NCBI RefSeq assembly: GCF_016801865.2
Contig: NC_068937.1
Coordinates: forward strand, 71,083,534 to 71,147,533
Direction of reading: 5' to 3'
From: Culex pipiens pallens
Taxonomy: Eukaryota > Arthropoda > Insecta > Diptera > Culicidae
DNA length: 64,000 bases
Below the pieces are notes generated by a model. It was not told the DNA's origin and ran no database searches. It saw nothing but the letters and a program-made list of their open reading frames with translations. Made by a program: the position numbers and the translations under genes. This document shows positions 33,976-44,885 of the stretch, one piece after another. Numbering within the stretch: the stretch's first letter is position 1; every line of letters begins with the position of its first letter.

Positions 33976-36033
33976 TGATTACAAACGGGAAGGCATTTAT
34001 TTTGGAAATTTTTATTTTGCTCGCTCAAAAATGATATTTGTTAACAATATTTCATGAAAAAACATGAGATTTTCTCACAATGTGACGTAAACCACGGTGT
34101 ATTTTTTAGAACAAACTAATCTTAAAAAATTCGGTATGTCTGATATTTGGCACCGTGAAAGAAGGGCTCTTTCCCGACATTTTGCGGTATATACCGAAAT
34201 ATTTCGTCGGGGGGTCTAGTGCAACTTTTTTTTTTGATGATTTTTTTTCGATTTTATGGGATATTTGTTCAAAAAAGTCACAGAAAATCGGTGCATTCAT
34301 GTTGATATCATTCAAACTTCTTATGAATATGCCTTGGGGATTCGAACCAACTATATTTGACCAATATTTGACCTCCAATAAAAAAAATCGAACCAAATTT
34401 ACCAAATTTCTAGCTTTCTTTGAAATTACCCCAAAATTCAAGCTGGAAACCCCGATACGACCGAAAGTAAATCTTTTCTTTGTACAATTTGTCATGAAAT
34501 AACAGCAACACATTGTCCGGATACAAATTTGAGCATTAAACAATGCAAAACATAGATAATTTATTTAATAAGCTGTTTATTACCCAATAGGTTCCGTAAA
34601 TTATTTTTTCAATCCTCGGCCACATAACACAATAACATTTTTAAACATTTTAGAATCAATCACATTGTAGAAAACAGTTTTCTGAACAAGTTCCATCAAA
34701 AAGTATCACTTTTGGTTCAATATAAGCAGAGATATGCCCAATTTCCTGAAATAAATAGTAGGTTCAATATAAGCAGAGATATGCAAAATTTCCTGAAATA
34801 AATAGTACCTTTCTCCAAAATTTTCTTAATTTAATTACCTTTCACATGATGGGCACTGCCTACTAAGATATTTTGTGTGATGATAATATGTTATTAAAAC
34901 GTAAAAATTATAACAAGTTTTGACGAAATTAATGAAATTATTCTATAGCATTCATTACAAATCTCAGTAGGCAGAGCCCAGCGTGTGAAAGATAATTAAA
35001 TTAAGAAATTTTGGAGAAAGGCACTATTTATTTCAGGAAATTTTGCATATCTCTGCTTATATTGAACCAAAAGTGATACTTTTTTTATGGAACTTGTTCC
35101 GAAAACTGTTTTCTACAATGTGATTGATTCTGAAATGTTTAAAAATGTAATGGTTTTATGTGGCCGAGGATTGAAAAAATAATTTTCGGAACCTATTGGG
35201 TAATAAACAGCTTATTAAATAAATTATCTATGTTTTGCATTGTTTAATACTCAAATTTGTATCTGGGCAATGTGTTGCTGTTATTTCATGACAAATTGTA
35301 CAAAGAAAAGATTTACTTTCTGTCGTATCGGGGTTTCCAGCTTGGATTTTGGGGTTATTTCAAAGAAAGCTAGAAATCTGGTAAATTTGGTTCGATTTTT
35401 TTTTATTGGAGGTCAAATATTGGTCAAATATAGTTGGATAGAGTCCCCAAGGCATATTAATAGGAAGTTTGAGTGATATCAACATGAATGCACCGATTTC
35501 CTGCGACTTTTTTAAACAAATATCCAATAAAATCGAAAAATAATCTTCAAAAAAAAGTTGCACTAGACCCCCCGACGAAATATTTCGGTATATACCGCAA
35601 AATTTCGGGAAAGAGCCCTTCTTTCACGGTGCCAAATATCAGACATACCGATTTTTTTATCATTGAGGTCTCGAAAAAATACACCGTGAAACGACATATT
35701 TATAAGTACTACTCTGTGATCTTCTCGATATGAACAAATAAAGCTCTAATGGGTAAATTTTTTTGAAAAAATAAGTTTTTTATAAATGAATTTGTTTCAT
35801 TCAAATGTACATACATAAAAAACACGTCCGCATCTTGGAGATATGAACTTTAATAAAATTAATTTTGATTTATGATTATTTGTCGTTTACGTCACATTGT
35901 GAGAAAATCTCATGTTTTTTCATGAAATATTGTTAACAAATATCATTTTTGAGCGAGCAAAATAAAAATTTCCAAAATAAATGCCTTCCCGTTTGTAATC
36001 ATAGTAGCCAATGTTTTATGCTAAAAACGCTTA

Positions 36034-37747
36034 TACAGTACCGTAAACTGGGGTCAATCGGGACACATGGGGCGAATTGGGACAGCAGTTTTAACCATGT
36101 TGGAGCACAGTATTTTGATTTTTCTTATTGGTTTCGGTTAGAACAGACTCAGGCGAACAAAATGTGTACATCCATTTCCAAATTTAAAAGCTTTAAGTGC
36201 TCTAAAAACTGCTGTCCCTATTCAGACTGTAGTCCCGATTCACCCCAGATTACGGTATGTAAAAAAAGTATTTACACCCCTTGGGCACTATGCACATTTT
36301 GTGATGAAACATGTAAAAAATTTAAAGTTTGACAGGAACCTAGTACTACGTTTTGTTCAGAAACTCATGCCAAACATTTTGCTAAAAAAAGCTCATGAAA
36401 AGATGATTTCTATAAAAAGTTATATAACAAATACTATTACGAAAATAAAAAAGGTGCAAAAAAAGTTTGTACACCTTTCGAAAAATTAACATAAATAATG
36501 TTATTTGTTGACAAATCACCATAAATCCAGTCTCCCAACTCCAAATAGGCATCCTTGACTGATTAAAAAAATAATTTGGATTGAATATAAAGTTTACTAA
36601 CTACTTAGTATAAAAGTTTATATAACTCTGGAAATTCTATATAAAACTTATCTAAACTTAATTTTGCAAACTTTTAATTCAACTAAATGTCAATATATTA
36701 CCATAGAATTGCTAAATAAACATTTTGGAGTGGGTATAACACCGTTTTGGGGGTATTTGTATCGATAGAATAGATTTTTCGTTGGAATTTCGTACCAACC
36801 CGGAATTACGTCGTAGGAAAATCCGCCGGCATCCGAACCGGTCCACGATTCACAAGTCAACCTATGTGGAATCGGAAAGGGCATAAAATTTCCGATCTTT
36901 TGATACCCATACATCTAGGTTTTCTTTAAAACCTACGTTTTTAAATACCTGGGCAAAAAGTAAGTTTGATCCACGAGAACAAAAATTACGAAATTCCATA
37001 CATTTCTGGCAGGTTGCTCAAACGAAACCATAACAACGTTTTTGCTTAGGTATTTAAAAACGTGGGTTTTATAGAAAACCTGGATGTATGGGTATCAAAA
37101 GATCGGAAATTTTATGCCCTTCCTGATGCCACATAGGTTGACTTGTGAATTGAGGACCGGTTCAGATGCCGGCGGATTTTCCGACGACGTAATTCCGGGT
37201 TGGTACGAAATTCCAACGAAAAATCTATTCTATCGATACAAATACCCCCAAAACGGTGTTATACCCACTCCAAAATGTTTATTTAGCAATTCTATGGTAA
37301 TTAATTGACATTTATTTGAATTAAAAGTTTGCAAAATTAAGTTTAGATAAGTTTTATATAGAATTTCCAGAGTTATATAAACTTTTATACTAAGTAGTTA
37401 GTAAACTTTATATTCAATTCAAATTATTTTTTTAATCAGTCAAGGATGCCTATTTGGAGTTGGGAGACTGGATTTATGGTGATTTGTCAACAAATAACAT
37501 TATTTATGTTAATTTTTCGAAAGGTGTACAAACTTTTTTTGCACCTTTTTTATTTTCGTAATAGTATTTGTTATATAACTTTTTATAGAAATCATCTTTT
37601 CATGAGCTTTTTTTAGCAAAATGTTTGGCATGAGTTTCTGAACAAAACGTAGTACTAGGTTCCTGTCAAACTTTAAATTTTTTACATGTTTCATCACAAA
37701 ATGTGCATAGTGCCCAAGGGGTGTAAATACTTTTTTTACATACTGTA
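36034..37747. mobile_element. long foldback MITE, CAGTATGTAAAAAAAG ends
   Basis: Element 36036-37745 has ends CAGTATGTAAAAAAAGTATT, the left one broken at its internal TA by another MITE. About 690-bp arms flank a spacer near 36952-37048. TA duplicates surround it, and the left arm of the host (GGTATATAAGCG near 33761) is the empty site. CAGT-type ends and TA point to Tc1/mariner. Frames such as 36690-36914 and 37084-37308 are mirror images of each other, an effect of the palindrome. Confidence 0.85.
36039..36257. mobile_element. 215-bp MITE inside the tip of another MITE
   Basis: Element 36041-36255 has inverted ends CCGTAAACTGGGGTCAATCG / CCGTAATCTGGGGTGAATCG. It occupies the TA inside CAG-TA-TGTAAAA, leaving TA on each side. 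Related words (AACTGGGGTGATTAGGGACA) occur inside the MITE at 9352-9780. Confidence 0.85.
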
Positions 37748-39020
37748 TGCCAAGAATTTTGAAAACTCGTCACTTTTTATTCACTGAATTGCAAATATCT
37801 CGGCTTTGCGTGGACATAAATTGAATGTTAAAAAAAGCAAAATGATCCCCGTAAAATTTCCTATAAGCTGAATGCATTAGTTTTGGCTGAAAATTTTTTT
37901 GGCTCGCTTTGGGGAGTGATTTTAGAATTTTTTTTTGGATAAAAAATACAATTTTTTCTCCCTAAAACGCCCTGCCATGCCCAAACACAAGCTTCTATGG
38001 ACTATGTCTGTACAGGAATTTGTTCAGGGGATATTAAACTATAACTTGAAGCCCAAGGCGACCAAATTCGAATGACTTTAGTATGATTGTTACTCGCATT
38101 TCTGAAAAATACTCGAAAAATGCACTTTTTTCTTTCAAGCTCTGCGCGCGAGTTGTAAACCATTTTTGGGAATTTTTTGTTGTATGAAAACATTGTTCCT
38201 GACATCCTAATCTATCATTCTAGGGGTGAGCACCGAAGATTTGACAACTTTTCATTTTTTTGGGACGGCCTAATCCCCAGTGTTGAACCAGGCGGCTTCT
38301 TCGAGTCAGCAGATAGGAGTCATTGGAGGAGAAACTCCCAAGTCATCCGTATTGATCTTCGTCGGCGGTAGCCTTCTTTGATTTCATCAAGGACAAAAAC
38401 AACGTCCACACCAAAATCAAACATGATGGTGAATGGAGTTAAGGCAGCCATGAATGCCGCAGAGCGCGAAAACAGTTCGCTGGTGGTGACGCGAACTTCA
38501 CTGAAGCTCAGAGACAAAAGAGCCGAAGAAGCGTTGGTGGCAAAACTGGAGAAGGAAGCGCTACGGGAGAATGAACCCAAAACGCCGCCCGGCCCAAACT
38601 GAAAAAGGGATAGGGAAACGCCTGCAGATGAGGAGGACGCAAAGAAGCACTGGGATGGAGATAGTCAGGAGCTAGCGAAGGAACCAAAACCAGACCCAGG
38701 GAAGGAGAAGGGATGGGAAAAGGTCAAGAAGAAGAAGCGGAAGAAAAAAGGGAAGCAGAACGAGGACGCTCAAAAACCCATGTTTCGCCGGGAGCGCAAC
38801 AAAGGCGAGGCTTTGGTGGTCGAGGTGAAGGAAGGTGTGTGGTACGCAGACCTCCTCCGGAAAGTACAAACCGACCGGCGCGATGCTTTTTGAGCTGAAG
38901 AATGACCCCGCGGTCAAGAGCTCAGCTTTTAAGTCCCTCGTCGAGAAAGCCCTAGGCTACGAGTCGAAGGTAAGGGCGCTATCGCCGGAAACAACGAGTG
39001 CAGGAATCTGGACGAGATAA

Positions 39021-39203
39021 CACAATAATAAACATGGCAAAAAGTACATTAGGCTTTATAAAATGCTTCGCATTCAACTTCCAGGACCCGTGTACGCATA
39101 CAGTCAGCAGCATTATTTTCAGAAATACGCAATAATATTCATGAACCAAGCCGTACTTTTAGACAATCACCACTTTTTAGAATAATGCTGATTGTTCTTT
39201 TAG
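39021..39203. mobile_element. unresolved insertion in R1 ORF1
   Basis: Gag-like coding stops after CRNLDEI and resumes at DDRTTPMAIQL about 183 bases later. In between, CAGCATTATTTTC (39108) and GAATAATGCTG (39180) form an inverted pair, so a small MITE is likely, but I cannot place its ends. Confidence 0.4.
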
Positions 39204-39342
39204 ATGACCGTACGACACCGATGGCAATCCAGTTGAGGGAAGCCTACGGCGGCACGCAAATTGCGTCGATCCGACTAGCGATGTCTTCAGCGTCTAAGAT
39301 ATTGGAAGCTGGCAAGGTCAAAGTAGGGTGGTCGGTGTGCCT

Positions 39343-39559
39343 ACTGAAGCTAGAGAGCCTGGAGCTTATTAGAGAACGGACATCTCAAACCAAAAGTACC
39401 AATCGAAGCACGAGAACTGTCAAACGGAGGTACCAATCGAGCAAAATCCTTTGTCTTATGCTCGATTGGTACCTCCGTTTGACAGTTCTTGTGCTTCGAT
39501 TGGTACTTTTGGTTTGAGATGTCCGTTCTCTAATAAGCTCCAGGCTCTCTAACTGAAGC
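39343..39559. mobile_element. 201-bp palindromic MITE with 8-bp duplication
   Basis: Element 39351-39551 begins TAGAGAGCCTGGAGCTTATT and ends in the inverse; the halves pair almost perfectly. ACTGAAGC lies on both sides (39343-39350, 39552-39559). An 8-bp duplication and TAGAG tips suit the hAT superfamily. It interrupts ORF1 between the basic region and the zinc knuckles. Confidence 0.9.
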
Positions 39560-39807
39560 CTGTTCCTCGAGTGACCCAGCAGATAACGAGATGTTTCCGC
39601 TGCATGGGTTTCGGTCACCAGGCGAGAAATTGCGATGGTCCCGATCGAACCAACAGTTGCAGAAGGTGTGGTAGAGAAAGCCACATGGCAAGATACTGCA
39701 AAAACAAGCCGAAGTGCATGCTTTGTAAAGGAGAAGATGGCAATAGCCACACGACGGGTGGCTTTAATTGCCCGGTATATCAGAAGCTGGCCTCGGGCAA
39801 AAAGTAA

Positions 39808-40022
39808 TGGAGGTGTCCCAGGTGAACCTCAATCACTGTGACACTGCTGTGGCAGTCGACCGCGGAGACGGGGTGTTACGTGGCAACTATTGCGGAACCG
39901 TACCGAGCTCCCCACGACAATGGAAACTGGGCCGCGGATACAGAAAGAATGGCGGCGATACACGTAATGAGGCGGTATCCCATACAAGAAGTGGTCTCAA
40001 GGGTATTTGAAGAATTCGTGAT
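39808..40022 (+). pseudogene. R1-clade ORF2 start (endonuclease N-terminus), truncated
   Basis: Immediately after ORF1, VSQVNLNHCDTA, AEPYRAPHDNGNWAAD and MAAIHVMRRYPIQEVVSRVF read in overlapping frames. LNHC...AEPYR...NWxAD is the opening of R1-type endonucleases. One or more frameshifts exist near 39840. The element is cut at about 40022 by a CR1-like 3' end in reverse orientation, so RT is absent. Confidence 0.7.
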
Positions 40023-40085
40023 CGCTAAAGTTTGTTTGTTTGTTTATTGTTCACCGTCTTCGACCGGAGTCGCACAGACTTAATT
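40023..40085 (-). mobile_element. extreme 3' end of a CR1-like LINE
   Basis: On the minus strand, AAGTCTGTGCGACTCCGGTC followed by GAAGACGGTGAACAATAAAC matches 17891-17932 of the full-length LINE with one change. Its tail here is (AAAC)n. Upstream sequence does not match, so only about 45 bp of shared 3' end can be supported. Confidence 0.8.
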
Positions 40086-41030
40086 TGCCATTTGTACCCT
40101 TTTTCGCCCACTTTGAAGTGAACAAAAAGGTCTTAAATAGAAGCTAGAAATGGGTTGACACCTTGTAGATGTGCCTCCCTGTCATTCAACCATTCCAAAA
40201 TTTCGTGGAATAAGTAGCTTAACAACTTTTCCTAAGACACCAACGCTTTAAACCAGTAGAAGTTAGGGCTTGGTTGAAACCCTGTAGGTGTGTCACCCTG
40301 CATGCCAATAATTTTAAATAAAAGCCACATTCATTTACAACAACTTTTCCTAAAACAGCATTTAGCTAGGTTGCTTCCTTATTACGTTAAAAATAAGATT
40401 TCTAAATATCTACCGAAGTACTGGCAGTGTTGGCAAGAAATATAATTTTCAGTGAAAAATGAAAATTATAAAAATTAAAATGTAAAAAAGAGGGTTTTCC
40501 CATACAAATTTCCATGCAAATTTGAATCGCTTTGCGGAAAACCGGGTCAAACCCAATCGCTCCCAAATTTTGAGGGGTTGTTTGGGGGTCCAAATGATAC
40601 CGGAAAAGGCCTGTTTTGATTGAATTAGTCCATTTTGAAATTTTCCCAAACAACTTCAAGCCACCCTGGACATGATATATGGTTCAGATCATATCATTTC
40701 TTATGGGAAATGATCCAGGAAATATTTTTCTTGAAGCACGCGTGATTAAAAATAAGGGAAAAAAATTATAAAGGATTTTTTTTGGAAATTTGGGAGATTT
40801 TCTGATAAAATTGCACACTCCTTTCCCAAAAACCGCAATGTTTTTGATATTTACATCAATTTTGAGAATACAAATCACTACAGAAAAGTGTAATTGGTTG
40901 GGTTTATGCTCAACTGTAAGTCACATTTATTAATTTTGGATTTTAACCGAATCAACATATGTGCGGTACACGCGGGTATCAAAATTTGCGTAATTGAAAG
41001 ACGCAACTTTTGGTACCATTACATCTGTAG
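40086..41030. other. no supported gene
   Basis: Repeat-like wording (TGAAACCCTGTAGGTGTG near 40273 and TGACACCTTGTAGATGTG near 40155) forms a weak direct repeat of about 120 bp. No coding motif or element edge. Confidence 0.35.
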
Positions 41031-42218
41031 GTCATCGCTGAAATTTAAAAGTTATCGCAGTTTTAGTGGAAAAAGTTGATTTTTTGCCGATTTCGCCTTT
41101 TTTCCGTTTTGCGCGTCGAAAACTCAGTTTTTATTTTCAAGAAAATCATAATATTTTCAGACATAGGCTCTTTGGTCCAGACACGGTCAAAACGCCATTT
41201 TAAGTTTTCATGCGACTTTTTCAAATTGTAAGCTAGATTTTAGAACGAAAAACGAAGTTGACTTTATAGCTGTCGGCCACCATTGCTAGTACCAACCACT
41301 AGTGTCTTCCTTTTTATCTACAAGGACTTCGCCGCCCTGGGCTCCTAAGTGTATGAAAGTATGGCACGGAGCGACGGCGCCGAATACCCATATTTACACA
41401 AAGAATTTTAGAGCGCCCGCCGCGGGATTCGAACCGGCGACCTCTGGATTGTGAGTCCAGTGCGCGGTCCGATTGATCCACACGGACGGGCTATTTAGAT
41501 TTAGATTTTAGAAACTTCTTACTATTTTTCCCAAAAAACCAAACTTTTCTTTTGCGTCTAAGATAGCTAAAATCGGAAGAAATAGCGCGGAGATATGATT
41601 TTTCGAAAAAAGAGGTTTATGCAAAAAATGACGGAAAGTTATCGCAGTTTTAGTGAAAAAAGTTGTTTTTTTTGCCGATTTCGTCATTTTCCTGTTTTTG
41701 CGCATGGCGCGTCAAAAAACTCAGTTTTTATATTCAAAAAAACATATCTCGGTTGCGTTTTTTAATAACGAAAATGTTGGTTCCCTAACATGTATAGGTC
41801 ATCGCTGAAATTTCTAGGTTATCGCAGTTTTAGTGAAAAAAGTTGTTTTTTTGCCGATTTCGTCATTTTCCTGTTTTTGCGCATGGCGCGTCGAAAAACT
41901 CAGTTTTTATTTTCAAAAAAAAAACATATCTCGGAAACGTACGGTTCGACATCGCCAATTTTTTGATATTTCATGTGAAATTTTCCGAGGAATCCGAGAA
42001 AAATATTTTCAGACATAGGCTCTTTGGACCAGACACGGTCAAAACGCCATTTTAAGTTTTCACTTCTTACTATTTTTCCCAAATAGCCAAACTCATCACT
42101 TTTCTTTTGCATCTAAGACAGCTAAAATCGGAAGAAATGGCGCGGAGATATGATTTTTAGAAAAAAGAGGTTTTTGCAAAAAATGACGAAAATGACCATT
42201 TTTCAGCAATTCCATATA
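41031..42218. repeat. fragments of the CAGCAATTCC foldback family
   Basis: Blocks such as GACATAGGCTCTTTGGTCCA, GTTATCGCAGTTTTAGTG and CGACTTTTTCAAATTGTAAG recur many times between 41 and 52 kb in both orientations. Here they form two or three partial units, one containing the S1 SINE. Frames repeated in this zone are by-products. Confidence 0.65.
41234..41512 (-). mobile_element. SINE family S1, copy 2, intact
   Basis: The 257-bp insert 41245-41501 is bounded by TAGATTTTAGA (41234-41244, 41502-41512). On the minus strand it opens with a tRNA-like head (GCCCGTCCGTGTGGATCAAT, anticodon arm CTGGACTCACAATCCAG, box B GGTTCGAATCC). The body contains GTATTCGGCGCCGTCGCTCC, and it ends TATAAAGTCAACTTCGTTTT. 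It is the reference for the broken copies at 12529-18938 and 13800-13915. A SINE would be transcribed by pol III and moved by a LINE. Confidence 0.85.
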
Positions 42219-43158
42219 TACAGCAATTCCATTTGAAAAGAGCCTAAACTGAAAAAAAAGTTCTCCGAACGGGCTCAAAAACTTTCTGGGGGTTCCTTGG
42301 CCCGTATTTTTTTGTTTGGCCATTAGGGTGACCTACACCGTGCTAGGGTGGTTCGAAAAATGGCAATTTTCGCCATTTTTCGCAAAAACCATTTTTTTGA
42401 AAAAATCACATCTCCACGTCATTTCAGCGGATTTTGGCTGTCTTAGACGCAAAAGAAAGGTAATTAGTTGGGCTGATTGAGAAAAATAGTAAGAAGTTTA
42501 AAAAATCTAGCTAAACATTTAAAAAAGTCGTATGAAAACCTAAAATGGTGTTTTGACCGTGTCTGGACCAAAGAGCCTATGTCTGAAAATATTTTTATCG
42601 GATTCCTCGGAAAATTTCACATGAAATATAAAAAAAATGGCGATGTCAAACCGTACGTTTCCGAGATATGATTTTTTGAAAATAAAATCCGGGTTTTTCG
42701 ACGCGCCACGCGCAAAACCAGGAAAATGACGAAATCTGCAAAAAATCAACTTTTTTCACTAAAACTGCGATAACTTAAAAATTTCAGCTATGACCTATAC
42801 ATTTTAGGGTACCAAAAGTTGCGTTTTTTAAATAACGAAAATTTTGGTTCCCTAACATGTATAGGTCATTGCTGAAATTTCTAAGTTATCGCAGTTTTAG
42901 TGAAAAAAGTTGTTTTTTTTTTCGAGGAATCCGAGAAAAATATTTTCAGACATAGGCTCTTTGGTCCAGACACGGTCAAAACGCCATTTTTTGTTTTCAT
43001 ACGACTTTTTCAAATGTTAAGCTAGATTTTTGAAACTTTTTACTATTTTTCTCAAATAGCCAAACTAATCACCTTTCTTTTGCGTCTAAGACAGCTAAAA
43101 TCGGATGAATGACACGGAGATATGATTTTTTTAAAAAAAAGTGGTTTTTGCGAAAAAT

Positions 43159-43185
43159 AGCATAGCATAGCATAGCATAGCATAA
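43159..43185. repeat. (AGCAT)n tail of the retroelement
   Basis: Five AGCAT units on the plus strand, read as TATGC on the element's own strand, at its 3' end. Confidence 0.85.
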
Positions 43186-43960
43186 CGAGTCTGCACCACG
43201 CTGTAGGGGGTGCCACAATGGTCAATTCAATATTCTTAGACAATTTGATTGCTGCCCGGTACAACCAAGAATATCTAAGAACATAAATTTCCACACTGTG
43301 CTCCAAGGCTACGCCCACACAGTCCCGTGGGGATTTGGGAGGGGATGTTTTTGTTGTTCACTAGTGGCAAAAGTTCAGGGAACCCATGCGACTTTTAAAA
43401 GTGAACGGAATATTTTTGGGGGTTAGGGGAATTTCATCGGGCCGATGAAAATGGTTGAGTGCGTAATGTATTTAATGATTTGAATGTTTGTAAGTGTAAA
43501 TGTGAGTCTGTAGTGTATTATCTAATAAGCATATAGTTTTGTAATAATGATAAATAATAAATATAATAAATATAGTAAATAAAATAAATATAATAAATAT
43601 AATAACTACAATCAAGATGATTCCAGGAAGCTGTAAAAAAACAGTTATTGAAAATATAAATGCTCCAGATGGTCCCATGCTGTTTTAGAAAGTTTCGTTA
43701 ATTTAAGCAGTTTGATCATATATGGTATGAGGAGATGGTATATTACAGGAAAGGAATAGGATAAGGAATAATATGAACATTTAAATAAATCATATAGTGA
43801 GTAGACAAATTTACATGTAGACATTTGATTTAAAATAATTCCAGGAAGCTGTAAAAAATGAAAATAATTTTAAAACTAATACTCCAGATGGAAACACAAA
43901 TTAAACAACAAAGACACAAGAATCCTAAAAAGCGGCTTCGCACCTTCCACATAATTCGAC

Positions 43961-44690
43961 ATGAACACGATCACGAATACAGCACAAAAAGAACGCCACA
44001 AAAATCCATCTTCCCGGCGCTGCTGCTCACACGACACTGACGCGCAATAATATTCATTAGCACAATGACCCCCCTCACCGCATGCATGATATGAACACGA
44101 TCACGAATACAGCACAAAAAGAACGCCACAAAAATCCATCTTCCCAGCGCTGCTGCTCACACGACACTGACGCGCAATAATATTCATTAGCACAATGACC
44201 CCCCTCACCGCATGCATGATATGAACACGATAACGAATACAGCACAAAAAGAACGCCACAAAAATCCATCTTCCCGGCGCTGCTGCTCACACGACACTGA
44301 CGCGCAATAATATTCATTAGCACAATGACCCCCCTCACCGCATGCATGATATGAACACGATCACGAATACAGCACAAAAAGAACGCCACAAAAATCCATC
44401 TTCCCAGCGCTGCTGCTCACACGACACTGACGCGCAATAATATTCATTAGCACAATGACCCCCCTCACCGCATGCATGATATGAACACGATCACGAATAC
44501 AGCACAAAAAGAACGCCACAAAAATCCATCTTCCCGGCGCTGCTGCTCACACGACACTGACGCGCAATAATATTCATTAGCACAATGACCCCCCTCACCG
44601 CATGCATGATATGAACACGATCACGAATACAGCACAAAAAGAACGCCACAAAAATCCATCTTCCCGGCGCTGCTGCTCACACGACACTAA
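43961..44690. repeat. 130-bp tandem repeat, about 5.6 copies
   Basis: The unit starting ATGAACACGATCACGAATAC recurs at 43961, 44091, 44221, 44351, 44481 and 44611, exactly 130 bases apart and nearly identical. The only differences I saw are single bases (CGATAACG at 44221; CCCAGCGC or CCCGGCGC). Uniformity implies recent amplification or conversion. The 104-codon minus-strand frame through it simply follows the repeats. Confidence 0.97.
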
Positions 44691-44885
44691 AAAAAAAAGT
44701 GGTTTTTGCGAAAAATGACGAAAATTGCCATTTTTCGAACCACCCTAGCACGATGTAGGTCACCCTAATGGCCAAACAAAAAAAAATACGGGTCTAATTA
44801 TTTTGGCCATGGAACCCCCAGAAAAAATTTGAGCCCGATCGGAGAACTTTTTTTCGGTTTAGGCTCTTTTCAAATTGAATTGCTG

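Larger units (their letters stand above)
33239..38272. mobile_element. giant palindromic element with TA duplication
   Basis: Element 33241-38270 begins GGCCGTCCCAAAAAAATGAA and ends in the exact inverse, with TA on both sides. Left and right halves are complementary across their whole length to a centre near 34,910, once two later insertions (33791-33973 and 36036-37745) are removed. That leaves roughly 1.45-1.6-kb arms, with about 190 extra bases in the right arm near 35,690-35,880. No transposase frame. TA targeting suggests a Tc1/mariner-mobilised foldback. Confidence 0.85.
33061..39807 (+). pseudogene. R1-clade LINE ORF1 (nucleic-acid-binding protein), split by insertions
   Basis: Coding pieces are 33061-33238, 38271-39020, 39204-39350 and 39560-39807. 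The first starts MKKSETYQQKGPD and has an in-frame TAG at 33163. After the giant palindrome come a coiled, charged stretch (KLRDKRAEEALVAKLEKEA), a Lys-rich block, ALVVEVKEGVWYADLL, GTQIASIRLAM and GKVKVGWSVC. Then come three zinc knuckles: CFRCMGFGHQARNC, CRRCGRESHMARYC and a longer CMLCKGEDGNSH...C. This is the usual design of R1-group ORF1, which packages the RNA. Removing the 201-bp MITE rejoins WSVCLLKP-VPRVTQQ in frame. Several stops and frameshifts elsewhere mean it is dead. About 39021-39203 is an unresolved further insertion. Confidence 0.75.
43133..44716 (-). mobile_element. non-autonomous retroelement led by 130-bp monomers
   Basis: The insert 43159-44690 lies between direct repeats of up to 26 bp (AAAAAAAAGTGGTTTTTGCG plus AAAAAT; 43133-43158 and 44691-44716). 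Read on the minus strand it begins with about 5.6 tandem copies of a 130-bp unit and continues through about 770 bp of unique non-coding sequence. It ends with a GC-richer 3' region (GTGGTGCAGACTCGTTATGC) and a (TATGC)n tail. Tail plus long variable duplication indicates target-primed reverse transcription. No ORF, so it used a partner LINE. The arrangement is like promoter monomers at the front of some LINEs. Confidence 0.75.

Noticed and set aside
36690..37308. Two similar 74-codon frames (MYGYQKIGNF...) on opposite strands as a duplicated gene
   Set aside because: They are mirror images caused by the palindromic arms of a MITE.
44075..44389. 104-codon minus-strand frame across the 130-bp repeats
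   Set aside because: 130 is not divisible by three, so the frame changes between units; it is a by-product of the tandem array.
43961..44690. Regular repeats considered as a CRISPR array
   Set aside because: The units are 130 bp with no unique spacers, and the setting is a eukaryotic genome.
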